From: Gemella sp. GH3
GTDB lineage: Bacteria > Bacillota > Bacilli > Staphylococcales > Gemellaceae
NCBI RefSeq assembly: GCF_013415425.1
Contig: NZ_JACBYC010000113.1
Span: 1-36,353, forward strand
Direction of reading: 5' to 3'
DNA: 36,353 bases
Shown: positions 9,772 through 17,969 of the stretch, in pieces
Numbering within the stretch: the stretch's first letter is position 1
Layout: each line of letters begins with the position of its first letter
The notes under the pieces: generated by a model
The model's input: only the letters and a program-made list of their open reading frames with translations
Told to the model about the DNA's origin: nothing
The model's database searches: none
Made by a program: the position numbers and the translations under genes

Positions 9772-12393
9772 TTATAGGCTATTTTCTAATTCAACAAATG
9801 CTTGTTGAATATTTTCTTTGTTTTTAGCACCTGCCTGTGCCATATCTGGACGTCCTCCGCCCTTACCATCACAAATATTAGCTAAAATATTTACTAATTT
9901 TCCTGCTTGATATTTATCAGTAATTGATTTATCTACAGCTACAACAAAATTCACCTTATCATCATTAATCGAAGCAAAAGCTATAATATAATTTTCTAAT
10001 TTATCTTTTGCATTATCAACTATTTGTTTTAGATGATTCATATTTTCTGATTCTACAACACTTGTTAATAATTTAACTCCATTTACTTCTTTTGCTGATG
10101 ATAATAAATTATTTATTTCTGCATTAGCTATTTTTTGTTGTAATATTTCTTTCTCTTTATTTAATTTTTTAATATCATTTTGTAAATTAGTAATTTTTTC
10201 TACAACATTACTATCATTTGCTTTAATTAATTTGTATACGTTATTAAATACAGCATCTTTTTGTTTTTGATACTCATAAACAGCTTTACCTGTAATAGCC
10301 TCGATTCTACGAACTCCTGCAGCGACTCCTGATTCAGATATTATTTTGAATATTCCTACTTCTGATGAATTTTTACTATGAGTTCCTCCACATAATTCTA
10401 TAGAATAATCGCCAATAGATACAACACGTACTACCTCTCCATATTTTTCACCAAATAGAGCTTGAGCTCCTAGTTTCTTAGCTTCATCTATAGACATTTC
10501 CTCTATTGTTATATCCAATGATTGCCAAATTTTTTCATTTACTTCTTTCTCTACCTGTGATATTTCTTCAGGAGTAAGGTGTGTAAAATGTGTTATATCA
10601 AAACGTAATTTTTCGTCTGTAACTAATGATCCAGCTTGCTTAATATGTTCTCCTACTACTTTTCTTAAAGCCTCGTTCAAAATATGAGTTGCAGTATGAT
10701 TTTTTTCTATGTTTAATCTATAATCTATATCAATTAAAAGTTGGTACTCTTTATCAACAAATAATGTTCCTTTTTCTATTTGTACAAAATGGATATGACG
10801 CTTATCTGGTAATTTTTTTACATCAATTACTTTAGCAAAAAAGTTATCTCCAACTATATGACCTCTATCTGCAACTTGTCCTCCACTTTCAGCATAAAAA
10901 GGAGTTTTTTCAAATATAACTTTTACAGTATTATTATTTTTATATTCATTTAAAATATTATCGTTTTCATCTATAATTGCCACAACTTTAGAAGTAGCTT
11001 CAAAGTTGCTATAACCTATGAATTCACTATCTCCTATTATTTTAGAATATAAATCTGACTGTACTTGCATAGAATTATCATCTTGTCTAGAACTTCTTGC
11101 ACGCTCTTTTTGTTTTTCCATTTCTACATTAAATCCATCAATATCTACAGTAAGTCCATTTTCTAAAGCATACTCTTCTGTTAATTCAACTGGGAAACCA
11201 AAAGTGTCATACAATTTAAATGCACTTTCTCCTGGTATAACATTAGTAATACCTTTTACTTCTGCGATAATTTCATTTAGAATTTGCTCACCTTCATTTA
11301 ATGTTTCATGGAATCTTTCTTCTTCTTTCAAAATAACATCTTTAACAAAATCAACAGACTTAGTTACTTCTGGATAATAATCAATCATTATTTTTGCAAC
11401 TGTAGGAGTTAACTTATACATAAATGCTTCATTAAGATTTAAATATTTTGCATAGCGAATTGCTCTACGTATTAATCTACGTAAGATATATCCTCTACCC
11501 TCATTAGAAGGCAATGCTCCGTCTGAAATAGCGAATACTACCGTTCTTATATGATCTGCTATAACTTTAAATGCTACATCTTTTTCTAATTCTGTACCAT
11601 ATTTTTCATTTGAAATATCTTCTATTTTTCTAATAATTGGTATAAATAAATCAGTATCAAAATTTGTAGGCACGTCTTGGATTACAGATACGATACGCTC
11701 TAATCCCATTCCAGTATCTATATTTTTTGCTGGTAATTCTGTATATGTATCGTCTGGATTATGGTTGTATTGACTGAATACAACATTCCAAACTTCTAAA
11801 TACCTTTCATTTTCCCCACCAGGATACATTTCACATTTTGGAGAAGTAGTATCAGTATCTTCTCCTCTATCATAAAAAATTTCTGTATTAGGACCTGAAG
11901 GACCTTCTCCTATATCCCAAAAATTTCCTTCTATCCTTATAACTCTATCATCAGATAAACCTATATTTTGTGTCCAAATTTTATATGCTTCTGTATCTTC
12001 CGGATGAATAGTAACATACATTCTATCTTTATCTAAACCAAGCCATTTTTCTGAAGTTAGAAATTCCCAAGCCCACTCTACTGCTTCTTCTTTAAAGTAA
12101 TCTCCTATTGAAAAATTTCCTAACATTTCAAAGAAAGTGTGGTGTCTTGCCGTTTTTCCAACGTTTTCTATATCATTAGTACGAATAGATTTTTGTGAGT
12201 TCGTTATTCTAGGATTATCTGGTATTTCTCTACCATCAAAAAATCTTTTTAATGCTGCAACTCCTGAATTAATCCATAATAAAGATGGATCATTATTAGG
12301 TACTAATGAAGCACCTGGCTCTATTCTATGTCCTTTTTCTACGAAGAAATCCAAAAACATTCTTCTTATTTGTGCTGATGATAATTTTTTCAT
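9772..12393 (-). CDS. alaS: alanyl-tRNA synthetase
   Basis: Charges tRNA-Ala and edits mischarged Ser/Gly. The class II catalytic domain occupies the first ~450 residues (SSAQIRRMFLDFF start; RHHTFFEMLGNFS motif 2; GMGLER motif 3). The editing domain has the zinc ligands HTATH and CGGTH, and the C-Ala domain ends in an oligomerisation and GGGRPDMAQ segment. The ATG at 12393 is preferred (873 residues): GGAGGA lies 7 bases upstream. The in-frame TTG at 12408 overlaps that site. Expression is controlled by the T-box leader upstream. Confidence 0.97.
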   Translation of the reverse strand: MKKLSSAQIRRMFLDFFVEKGHRIEPGASLVPNNDPSLLWINSGVAALKRFFDGREIPDNPRITNSQKSIRTNDIENVGKTARHHTFFEMLGNFSIGDYFKEEAVEWAWEFLTSEKWLGLDKDRMYVTIHPEDTEAYKIWTQNIGLSDDRVIRIEGNFWDIGEGPSGPNTEIFYDRGEDTDTTSPKCEMYPGGENERYLEVWNVVFSQYNHNPDDTYTELPAKNIDTGMGLERIVSVIQDVPTNFDTDLFIPIIRKIEDISNEKYGTELEKDVAFKVIADHIRTVVFAISDGALPSNEGRGYILRRLIRRAIRYAKYLNLNEAFMYKLTPTVAKIMIDYYPEVTKSVDFVKDVILKEEERFHETLNEGEQILNEIIAEVKGITNVIPGESAFKLYDTFGFPVELTEEYALENGLTVDIDGFNVEMEKQKERARSSRQDDNSMQVQSDLYSKIIGDSEFIGYSNFEATSKVVAIIDENDNILNEYKNNNTVKVIFEKTPFYAESGGQVADRGHIVGDNFFAKVIDVKKLPDKRHIHFVQIEKGTLFVDKEYQLLIDIDYRLNIEKNHTATHILNEALRKVVGEHIKQAGSLVTDEKLRFDITHFTHLTPEEISQVEKEVNEKIWQSLDITIEEMSIDEAKKLGAQALFGEKYGEVVRVVSIGDYSIELCGGTHSKNSSEVGIFKIISESGVAAGVRRIEAITGKAVYEYQKQKDAVFNNVYKLIKANDSNVVEKITNLQNDIKKLNKEKEILQQKIANAEINNLLSSAKEVNGVKLLTSVVESENMNHLKQIVDNAKDKLENYIIAFASINDDKVNFVVAVDKSITDKYQAGKLVNILANICDGKGGGRPDMAQAGAKNKENIQQAFVELENSL

Positions 12394-12400
12394 ATAAAAT

Positions 12401-12406
12401 TCCTCC
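12401..12406 (-). promoter_or_regulatory. alaS Shine-Dalgarno deciding the ATG start
   Basis: GGAGGA on the minus strand sits 7 bases before ATG 12393. An upstream in-frame TTG begins within TTGGAGG and would have no site of its own. Confidence 0.85.
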
Positions 12407-12436
12407 AAATAAATTTTTAGTATTTAAAATTCTTTA

Positions 12437-12478
12437 CAAAAAACGTCCCTTATATTCCAATAAAGAATATAAGGGACG
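12437..12478 (-). terminator. T-box regulated terminator of the alaS leader
   Basis: A perfect 14-bp stem (12465-12478 with 12444-12457; arm CGTCCCTTATATTC) with a 7-base loop, followed on the minus strand by TTTTTT. It competes with the T-box antiterminator. It may also end transcripts arriving from tkt and the S1 gene. Confidence 0.9.
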
Positions 12479-12673
12479 AAATTTATCCTTCGTGGTACCA
12501 CCCTAATTTTAGATAATTTATATCTACTTATTAGTGTTTATAACGACTTTACTGCCGGAAAAGAATTTATTATAGGTAGCAATTTAATAATGATATTAAG
12601 TCTTTCACACCACTAGACTCTCTCTAAAAATATCCTTTTATTAAAAATTCCTATTTCTTTACTATATACGAAT

Positions 12674-12702
12674 ATTATAATTATAATTTTATTTATTGTC
12701 AA
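12674..12702 (-). promoter_or_regulatory. consensus sigma-A promoter of alaS
   Basis: On the minus strand, TTGACA (12697-12702), a 17-base spacer and TATAAT (12674-12679): a perfect match to the vegetative consensus. The -35 begins directly after the TAG stop of the S1 gene. Confidence 0.93.
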
Positions 12703-13074
12703 CTATTTTTTATTAAGATACATTTCTTTTTCTGCATATTTCTGCCATCTATATAGATTCTCTTCTAATGTTTTAAAACCATATTTAAAATGACAACTCT
12801 GCAACTGATCAACATATTTGTCAGAAGATTTTTTTATTAATCTTCTATTAGAAAAATTTAAAGAACCATTAATTTTTCCATCTTTATAAGTTAATACTTT
12901 AACTTCTATTATCTCCCCAACCTTAAGATAATAATTTATATCAACTATAAAATTGTTAGCTATTTCTGAAATATGAATAAGTCCTTGTGTTCCATCACGA
13001 GTTTCTATAAAAGCTCCGTAATGCTTAATCGCTGTAACTTTTGCCTTTATAATATCTCCTTTTTTATAAAACAT
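12703..13074 (-). CDS. S1-domain RNA-binding protein (GSP13/CvfD/YugI-like)
   Basis: A small protein whose N-terminal ~75 residues are one S1 OB-fold: MFYKKGDIIKAKV, then YGAFIE and GLIHISEI. A basic linker and a C-terminal motif GFKTLEENLYRWQKYAEK follow. Length 123 residues fits general stress protein 13, also called YugI, and CvfD in streptococci, a ribosome-associated post-transcriptional regulator. I chose ATG 13074 because GAGGAAAATT precedes it; the in-frame ATG at 13086 has no site and overlaps the tkt stop. It is last in ybaB-recR-tkt-S1 and no terminator of its own is visible. Pairing with transketolase is not explained by known function. Confidence 0.82.
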   Translation of the reverse strand: MFYKKGDIIKAKVTAIKHYGAFIETRDGTQGLIHISEIANNFIVDINYYLKVGEIIEVKVLTYKDGKINGSLNFSNRRLIKKSSDKYVDQLQSCHFKYGFKTLEENLYRWQKYAEKEMYLNKK

Positions 13075-13085
13075 AATTTTCCTCA

Positions 13086-15059
13086 TTAAAGTTCTTTAAC
13101 TTTATTTACAATATTATTTACAGTAAATCCATATTCTTCAATAACTTTTGATGCTGGTGCTGAAGCTCCAAATGTATCTATACCTACAACAATACCATCT
13201 AATCCTACATATTTATACCATAATGTAGTATTACCCATTTCTATTGCTATACGTCTACGTATATTTTTTGGTAAAAGTTGTTCTTTATATTCTGAACTTT
13301 GTTCTTCAAATAATTCAACACTTGGCATACTAATAACACGAGATTTTGTTCCTAATTTTTCTAACTCTTTTGCTGATTCTATAGCTAAAGAAACTTCTGA
13401 TCCAGTAGCTATAAGGATTGTATCAAAATCTGTAGCCGTTTCGTAAACAACATATGCTCCTTTAGCAACATTTTCAAAAGATGAAATTTCTAAAACTGGT
13501 AAGTTTTGACGAGTCAATACTAATGAAGATGGTTTATTATTAGTATTTTGTGCAATGTACCAAGCTGCTTGTGTTTCTGTAGCATCTGCTGGTCTAAACA
13601 CATAAGAATTTGGAATAGTTCTCAAAGATGCTAAATGTTCTATAGGCTCATGCGTTGGACCATCTTCTCCAACAGCGATACTATCATGAGTAAACACATA
13701 TGTTACAGGTAAATTTTGTAAAGCTGACAATCTTAATGCTGCTTTTAAATAATCTGAAAATACAAAGAACGTTCCACCAAACACACGCACTCCCCCGTGT
13801 AAAGCTAATCCATTTAAAATAGTAGCCATACCGAACTCACGAACACCAAATTGAACATTTCTCTCTAGTCTATTATTAGTATCTTGTAATCCATCACCCT
13901 TAATAAATGTCATATTTGAATGTGATAAATCAGCCGATCCTCCGAAGAATGTAGGTAAAACTTTAGCAACTGAGTTTAAAGCATCTTGTGATGAATTTCT
14001 AGTAGCTTGTGTATCTCCGCTAGATTTAAATGTAAAACTATCTTTATTCAACTTTTTAATATCTTCTCTAGTTAAAACTTCATTTAATTCTTTATACAAC
14101 TCTGGATACTGTACACTATAATCTTCTAACATTTTAGTCCATTGTTCGTATTTATTTAATCCTCTTTTAACTAGATTATTGTTGAAATCATTATAAACCT
14201 CTTCTGGTATTTCAAACGGAGCAAAAGTCCAACCTATTTCTTTTCTAAATAATTCAGTTTCTTCTTCTCCGATCGGTGCACCATGAACAGCATTAGTTCC
14301 TTGTTTATTGGGTGATCCTGCACCTATTACTGTTTTTATCTCTATTAAAGTCGGTTTGTTAGAATTCTTAGCTTCTGCTATAGCTTTAGTAACTTCTGTT
14401 ACATTAGAACCATCTTCTACTAAAATAGTATTCCAACCGTATGATTCATAACGTTTTCTAACATTTTCTCCAAATGCATCTTTAGTTTCTCCATCTAAAC
14501 AAATATCATTTGAATCATAAAGTACTATAAGTTTCTCTAATTTTTGTAAACCAGCAAAACTTGCTGTTTCTGAAGCTACTCCTTCCATAATATCACCATC
14601 TCCACATATTACATATGTATAGTGATCAAATAAATTAAATCCATCTTTATTGTATTTAGCAGCTAGATAACGCTCTGCTAACGCCATTCCCACTGCAGTA
14701 GATATACCTTGGCCTAAAGGTCCAGTTGTTGCATCTATACCTTTTGTATGCCCGTACTCAGGATGTCCTGGTGTTTTAGAATTCCATTGACGGAAGTTTT
14801 TAATTTCTTCCATAGAAACATCTTCATATCCAGCTAAATGTAGTAATGAATATAACAACATTGATCCATGTCCTGCTGATAGTATAAATCTATCTCTATT
14901 AACCCAATCCGTTACTTTTGGATTAATATTCATATGATTATTAAATAAAGCATATGCCATAGGTGCTGCCCCCATAACTATACCTGGATGTCCAGATTTA
15001 GCTTTATTTATAGCATCTACTCCTAGTACTTTAATTGCATTTACTGATTGTTGTGACAT
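13086..15059 (-). CDS. tkt: transketolase
   Basis: Thiamine pyrophosphate enzyme of the non-oxidative pentose phosphate pathway, transferring two-carbon units between ketose and aldose phosphates. Visible: KSGHPGIVMGAAPMAY near 21-36; the TPP motif CGDGDIMEG with a downstream asparagine; the central pyrimidine-domain FGVREFGMA holding the catalytic glutamate; and HDSIAVGEDGPTHEP, the sugar-phosphate and histidine region. At 657 residues it is full length with a slightly short N-terminus. The start follows AGGAGGACATAATT. It lies 19 bp after recR. Confidence 0.97.
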   Translation of the reverse strand: MSQQSVNAIKVLGVDAINKAKSGHPGIVMGAAPMAYALFNNHMNINPKVTDWVNRDRFILSAGHGSMLLYSLLHLAGYEDVSMEEIKNFRQWNSKTPGHPEYGHTKGIDATTGPLGQGISTAVGMALAERYLAAKYNKDGFNLFDHYTYVICGDGDIMEGVASETASFAGLQKLEKLIVLYDSNDICLDGETKDAFGENVRKRYESYGWNTILVEDGSNVTEVTKAIAEAKNSNKPTLIEIKTVIGAGSPNKQGTNAVHGAPIGEEETELFRKEIGWTFAPFEIPEEVYNDFNNNLVKRGLNKYEQWTKMLEDYSVQYPELYKELNEVLTREDIKKLNKDSFTFKSSGDTQATRNSSQDALNSVAKVLPTFFGGSADLSHSNMTFIKGDGLQDTNNRLERNVQFGVREFGMATILNGLALHGGVRVFGGTFFVFSDYLKAALRLSALQNLPVTYVFTHDSIAVGEDGPTHEPIEHLASLRTIPNSYVFRPADATETQAAWYIAQNTNNKPSSLVLTRQNLPVLEISSFENVAKGAYVVYETATDFDTILIATGSEVSLAIESAKELEKLGTKSRVISMPSVELFEEQSSEYKEQLLPKNIRRRIAIEMGNTTLWYKYVGLDGIVVGIDTFGASAPASKVIEEYGFTVNNIVNKVKEL

Positions 15060-15078
15060 AATTATGTCCTCCTATATT

Positions 15079-15675
15079 TTATAATTCTATTCTTCCTTGC
15101 AATGCTCTAGCTAATGTTACTTCATCAGCATATTCTATATCACTACCAAAAGAAATTCCCTGCGCTATTCTAGTAACTTTTATATCAGTATTTTTCAAAA
15201 TATTTTTTATAAAACTAGCTGTCCCTTCCCCTTCTGGAGAAGAATTTGTAGCCAAAATAATTTCTTTTATTCTTTTATCATGAGCTCTTTCTAATAAAGA
15301 TTTCAAGTTAATATCATTTGGCCCTATTCCATTCATAGGCGATATTACTCCATTTAAGACATGATAATGTCCGTTATATTGCTCCATATTTTCCATGGCT
15401 ATTAAATCTTGATCATTTTCCACTACACAAATTATACTCATATCCCTAGAACTATCTAAGCAAATATCACATACTTGTTTCTCATTTATTCTCCCACATA
15501 CATTACATTTACAAAGATTTTTTTTAAAATCCATTAAAGCATTAGCAAATTCTGTAACATCTTGATCCTTCATTTTTAAGGTGTGAAAAGCAAGTCTTAT
15601 TGCTGTTTTTCTACCTATACCAGGTAATTTCATATAACTATTTATTAAATTTAATATCGGAATCGGATATTTCAT
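15079..15675 (-). CDS. recR: recombination mediator protein RecR
   Basis: Works with RecO (and RecF) to load RecA on SSB-coated gaps. The 198-residue length is standard. In order: an N-terminal helix-hairpin-helix (MKLPGIGRKTAIRLAFH); a C4 zinc finger (CKCNVCGRINEKQVCDIC) around 55-72; a Toprim domain starting ICVVENDQDLIAME; and a C-terminal Walker-B-like segment ending in ALQGRIEL. It starts 3 bp after ybaB and uses an AGGA inside the ybaB end. The dnaX-ybaB-recR order is one of the most conserved in Bacillota. Confidence 0.97.
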   Translation of the reverse strand: MKYPIPILNLINSYMKLPGIGRKTAIRLAFHTLKMKDQDVTEFANALMDFKKNLCKCNVCGRINEKQVCDICLDSSRDMSIICVVENDQDLIAMENMEQYNGHYHVLNGVISPMNGIGPNDINLKSLLERAHDKRIKEIILATNSSPEGEGTASFIKNILKNTDIKVTRIAQGISFGSDIEYADEVTLARALQGRIEL

Positions 15676-15678
15676 AGT

Positions 15679-15996
15679 CTATAATCCTGGAATATTTAAG
15701 CCATTTGTAAATTTACCTAGTGTTTCTTCTTTAAGTTTTGTTGATTTTTCAATTGCATCATTTACTGCTGTTAAAACCATATCTTGTAACATATCTACAT
15801 CTTCTGGATCAACAATTTCTTCTTTTATAATTATATCTAATATCTTTCCATCTCCATTAGCAACAACTTTAACCATATCTCCTGAAACAGTTCCTTCTAC
15901 TGTTTGGTCTTTCAATCCTTCTTGAGCTTCCATCATATCTTTTTGCATTTTTTGCATTTTACGCATCATTTGTTGCATATTTCCCATTCCACGCAT
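15679..15996 (-). CDS. YbaB/EbfC family nucleoid-associated protein
   Basis: A 105-residue dimeric DNA-binding protein of the YbaB/EbfC family. The methionine/lysine-rich N-terminal helix ([19 protein letters not shown]) is followed by the conserved core [23 protein letters not shown] and [20 protein letters not shown]. Family members bind DNA broadly and are encoded between dnaX and recR, as here. GGAGGA precedes the ATG. Its own promoter (16041-16069) allows expression apart from dnaX. Exact role unsettled in the family. Confidence 0.95.
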   Translation of the reverse strand: MRGMGNMQQMMRKMQKMQKDMMEAQEGLKDQTVEGTVSGDMVKVVANGDGKILDIIIKEEIVDPEDVDMLQDMVLTAVNDAIEKSTKLKEETLGKFTNGLNIPGL

Positions 15997-16040
15997 TTGT
16001 AATTTTCCTCCTAAGAAATTTATTCATTTTTTATAATATA

Positions 16041-16069
16041 ATTTTATTTAAAATATAGTATATTGTCAA
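16041..16069 (-). promoter_or_regulatory. sigma-A promoter of the ybaB-recR-tkt operon
   Basis: On the minus strand, TTGACA (16064-16069), 17-base spacer, TAAAAT (16041-16046), about 45 bases before the ybaB ATG. No SRP RNA and no strong terminator is seen in the dnaX-ybaB gap, so dnaX read-through probably adds to expression. Confidence 0.82.
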
Positions 16070-16143
16070 CGATTTTCAATTATTTTCTTTTTATTAAATA
16101 GTTGATCTGGCAATAATGTAAATGCATTTATAGCTACTCTTAT

Positions 16144-17784
16144 TTAATTTTCTACTATTATTTCAGAAAATAATTCTTCTATTTTCGATAACTTGTTGTT
16201 TTTATTTTCATTTTCATTACTAATTTCAATTTTTTCTTTAATTTCTTGATTTTCTTTTTTCAATTGCTCTGTTAAATATTTGTATTGATTACTTTGTAAA
16301 ATATAAATGTTGTAATCAACTCCTAGTTCTTTTCTTATTAAATTTTCTAAATTTTTCTTATGATTTTTATTAGAATTAACTCTAAAAATATCTTCTTGTT
16401 CCTCAAAAACTAATAAACAGCCTATTTTAGAAGAGCAAATAAAACTAGCATTTTTAAATATATTGAACATCTCTACATTGCTTCTCGTAATCTCTCTTAA
16501 TATTTTTTTATATACATTAGAAGCATAAGTAGTAAATTTATCATTAGAATTTTTTAATAAATTAAGAATATCCACTTTATTTGGAATTATTAGTGGTTGA
16601 TTGTCTTCTAGTTTATTACTATTTTCGCTATCTTTAATAGAAGGTAATTTTACATTTTTGTATTCTTTTAACTGATTTTCTAAATTATTAATTTTATCTT
16701 CTAATAATCTAAATTTTTCATGAATTTTGTTATCTGTATTATTAACTATAATTTCTTCTTCCATACTACATATTTTCATAATACATATTTGCATATAGCT
16801 AATATATTCTGATGAAAAACGTACATTATATTCTGTTTCTGATAAATAATCTATAATTTTATAAATATCTTTACTGTCTACATTTTCTATACTATCTTTT
16901 ATATGCATTACATCAAAATCTCCAAATTGATTATTATTAACATTTTTATAAACTATTATATCTCTAGAAACACTAATTAAATTATTTAATATCAACTTTG
17001 TATCTTTACCATTTTCTAAAAATTTATTATAACTAACTAATGCTTCCGTTGCATTTTTATTAAGTAACAGACTATAAAAATCCATAATATCATCATCGCT
17101 AATTGATGAAGTTACATCTAACACATCTTGTAAAGTAACTTTATTTAAATTATAATTAGATACTTGGTCTAAAATACCTATAGCATCTCTTAATCCACCT
17201 TTAGCAATAGCTGATATTTTTTTCAATGCATCTTGTTCTATATTTATAGACTCTTTATCCGCTATAAAATTTAATCTTTCTACTAACTGTTCATTAGTTA
17301 AATTTTTAAATTCGAATTTTTGACATCTTGATAATATGGTAGCTGGTATTTTATGTAATTCTGTAGTAGCCAAAATAAATATAATATGTGTAGGTGGTTC
17401 TTCTAAAGTTTTTAACAATGCATTGAATGCAGAAGTTGTTAACATATGAACTTCATCTATAATATATATCTTATATTTACTTTCAGTAGGTGCAAATTTG
17501 ATTGCTTCTCTTATATCTCTTATTTCATCTACTCCGTTATTACTGGCTGCATCGATTTCTATAATGTCAACGCTATCATTTTTGTAAGTCTTGTTATCAT
17601 TTACCTCATTAGCGAAAAGTTTTGCGATAGATGTTTTCCCTGTTCCTCTAGGTCCATAAAATAAATAAGCATGCGCAATCTTATTTTGTGTTATTGTATT
17701 TTTTAATACTGATACGATATGATTTTGACCTACAACGTCAGTAAAACTTTGTGGTCTATACTTTCTATATAATGCTTTAAACAT
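16144..17784 (-). CDS. dnaX: DNA polymerase III subunit gamma/tau lacking the zinc module
   Basis: AAA+ clamp loader subunit linking helicase and polymerase at the fork. Start MFKALYRKYRPQSF; P-loop GPRGTGKT at 44-51; DEVHML at 110-115; sensor LATT; and the arginine finger SRC at 152-154 are all intact. The C-terminal tau part (about 370-546) is lysine/asparagine-rich and ends EELFSEII like other Gram-positive tau proteins. Oddity: between FANEVN and VDIIEIDAASNNGVDEIRDI, where other bacteria have about 27 residues with four zinc cysteines, there are only about ten and no cysteine. ATG 17784 follows GGAGGTG; an in-frame TTG at 17796 overlaps that site and is rejected. 546 residues. Confidence 0.95.
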   Translation of the reverse strand: MFKALYRKYRPQSFTDVVGQNHIVSVLKNTITQNKIAHAYLFYGPRGTGKTSIAKLFANEVNDNKTYKNDSVDIIEIDAASNNGVDEIRDIREAIKFAPTESKYKIYIIDEVHMLTTSAFNALLKTLEEPPTHIIFILATTELHKIPATILSRCQKFEFKNLTNEQLVERLNFIADKESINIEQDALKKISAIAKGGLRDAIGILDQVSNYNLNKVTLQDVLDVTSSISDDDIMDFYSLLLNKNATEALVSYNKFLENGKDTKLILNNLISVSRDIIVYKNVNNNQFGDFDVMHIKDSIENVDSKDIYKIIDYLSETEYNVRFSSEYISYMQICIMKICSMEEEIIVNNTDNKIHEKFRLLEDKINNLENQLKEYKNVKLPSIKDSENSNKLEDNQPLIIPNKVDILNLLKNSNDKFTTYASNVYKKILREITRSNVEMFNIFKNASFICSSKIGCLLVFEEQEDIFRVNSNKNHKKNLENLIRKELGVDYNIYILQSNQYKYLTEQLKKENQEIKEKIEISNENENKNNKLSKIEELFSEIIVEN

Positions 17785-17787
17785 AAA

Positions 17788-17794
17788 CACCTCC
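17788..17794 (-). promoter_or_regulatory. dnaX Shine-Dalgarno deciding the ATG start
   Basis: GGAGGTG on the minus strand lies 3 bases (4 with frame offset) before ATG 17784. The upstream TTG of the same frame starts in TTGGAGG and cannot have its own site. Confidence 0.75.
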
Positions 17795-17807
17795 AAATTA
17801 CTTTATA

Positions 17808-17816
17808 ATTATATCA
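17808..17816 (-). promoter_or_regulatory. extended -10 promoter of dnaX
   Basis: TGATATAAT on the minus strand, about 24 bases before the start codon. The -35 at 17-base spacing is a weak TTTAAT. Confidence 0.5.
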
Positions 17817-17899
17817 TACATATTTTTTATATTAAAGCAAAGGAAGTAAAAATATTTTTTATACAGACAATACTATTAACTTAATATTGTTATTTTAAT

Positions 17900-17928
17900 T
17901 TGACTACTACATAATAAAGGTATATAAT
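17900..17928 (+). promoter_or_regulatory. sigma-A promoter of trkA-trkH
   Basis: TTGACT (17900-17905), 17-base spacer, TATAAT (17923-17928), about 41 bases before the trkA ATG. Divergent from the dnaX promoter. Confidence 0.85.
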
Positions 17929-17969
17929 TATCTTAAATTTTGTAAATATGAATTAAGGAGAACATAGTT

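Larger units (their letters stand above)
12394..12666 (-). promoter_or_regulatory. T-box riboswitch leader of alaS
   Basis: This 273-base untranslated leader carries the signature T-box AGGGTGGTACCACG (minus strand, 12491-12504), which pairs with the uncharged tRNA acceptor end. A strong intrinsic terminator (12444-12478) precedes alaS. Upstream there is a Stem I-like region starting AGAGAGAGTCT, with the apical element GGTGTGAAAGACT. A GCT triplet at 12578-12580 followed by A is a plausible alanine specifier codon, but I inferred this from position and did not fold the RNA. Uncharged tRNA-Ala should stabilise the antiterminator and switch alaS on. It occupies almost all of the gap between alaS and the upstream gene. 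Confidence 0.92.

Noticed and set aside
11018-11377. Long plus-strand frame of 119 codons opposite alaS
   Set aside because: It lies entirely within the well-supported alaS gene, has no ribosome binding site, and its serine-rich composition is that of an antisense shadow.
16066-16143. In-frame extension of dnaX past its TAA, 25 codons rich in non-AT-biased residues (RVAINAFTLLPDQLFNKKK)
   Set aside because: DnaX already ends in the usual EELFSEII tail, the extension matches no family I know, and a 25-codon open stretch is expected by chance. No start codon or ribosome binding site serves it.
16000-16143. Possible SRP RNA in the dnaX-ybaB gap
   Set aside because: The conserved GGUC/GGAAGGAAGC core of bacterial SRP RNA is absent from both strands of this gap.
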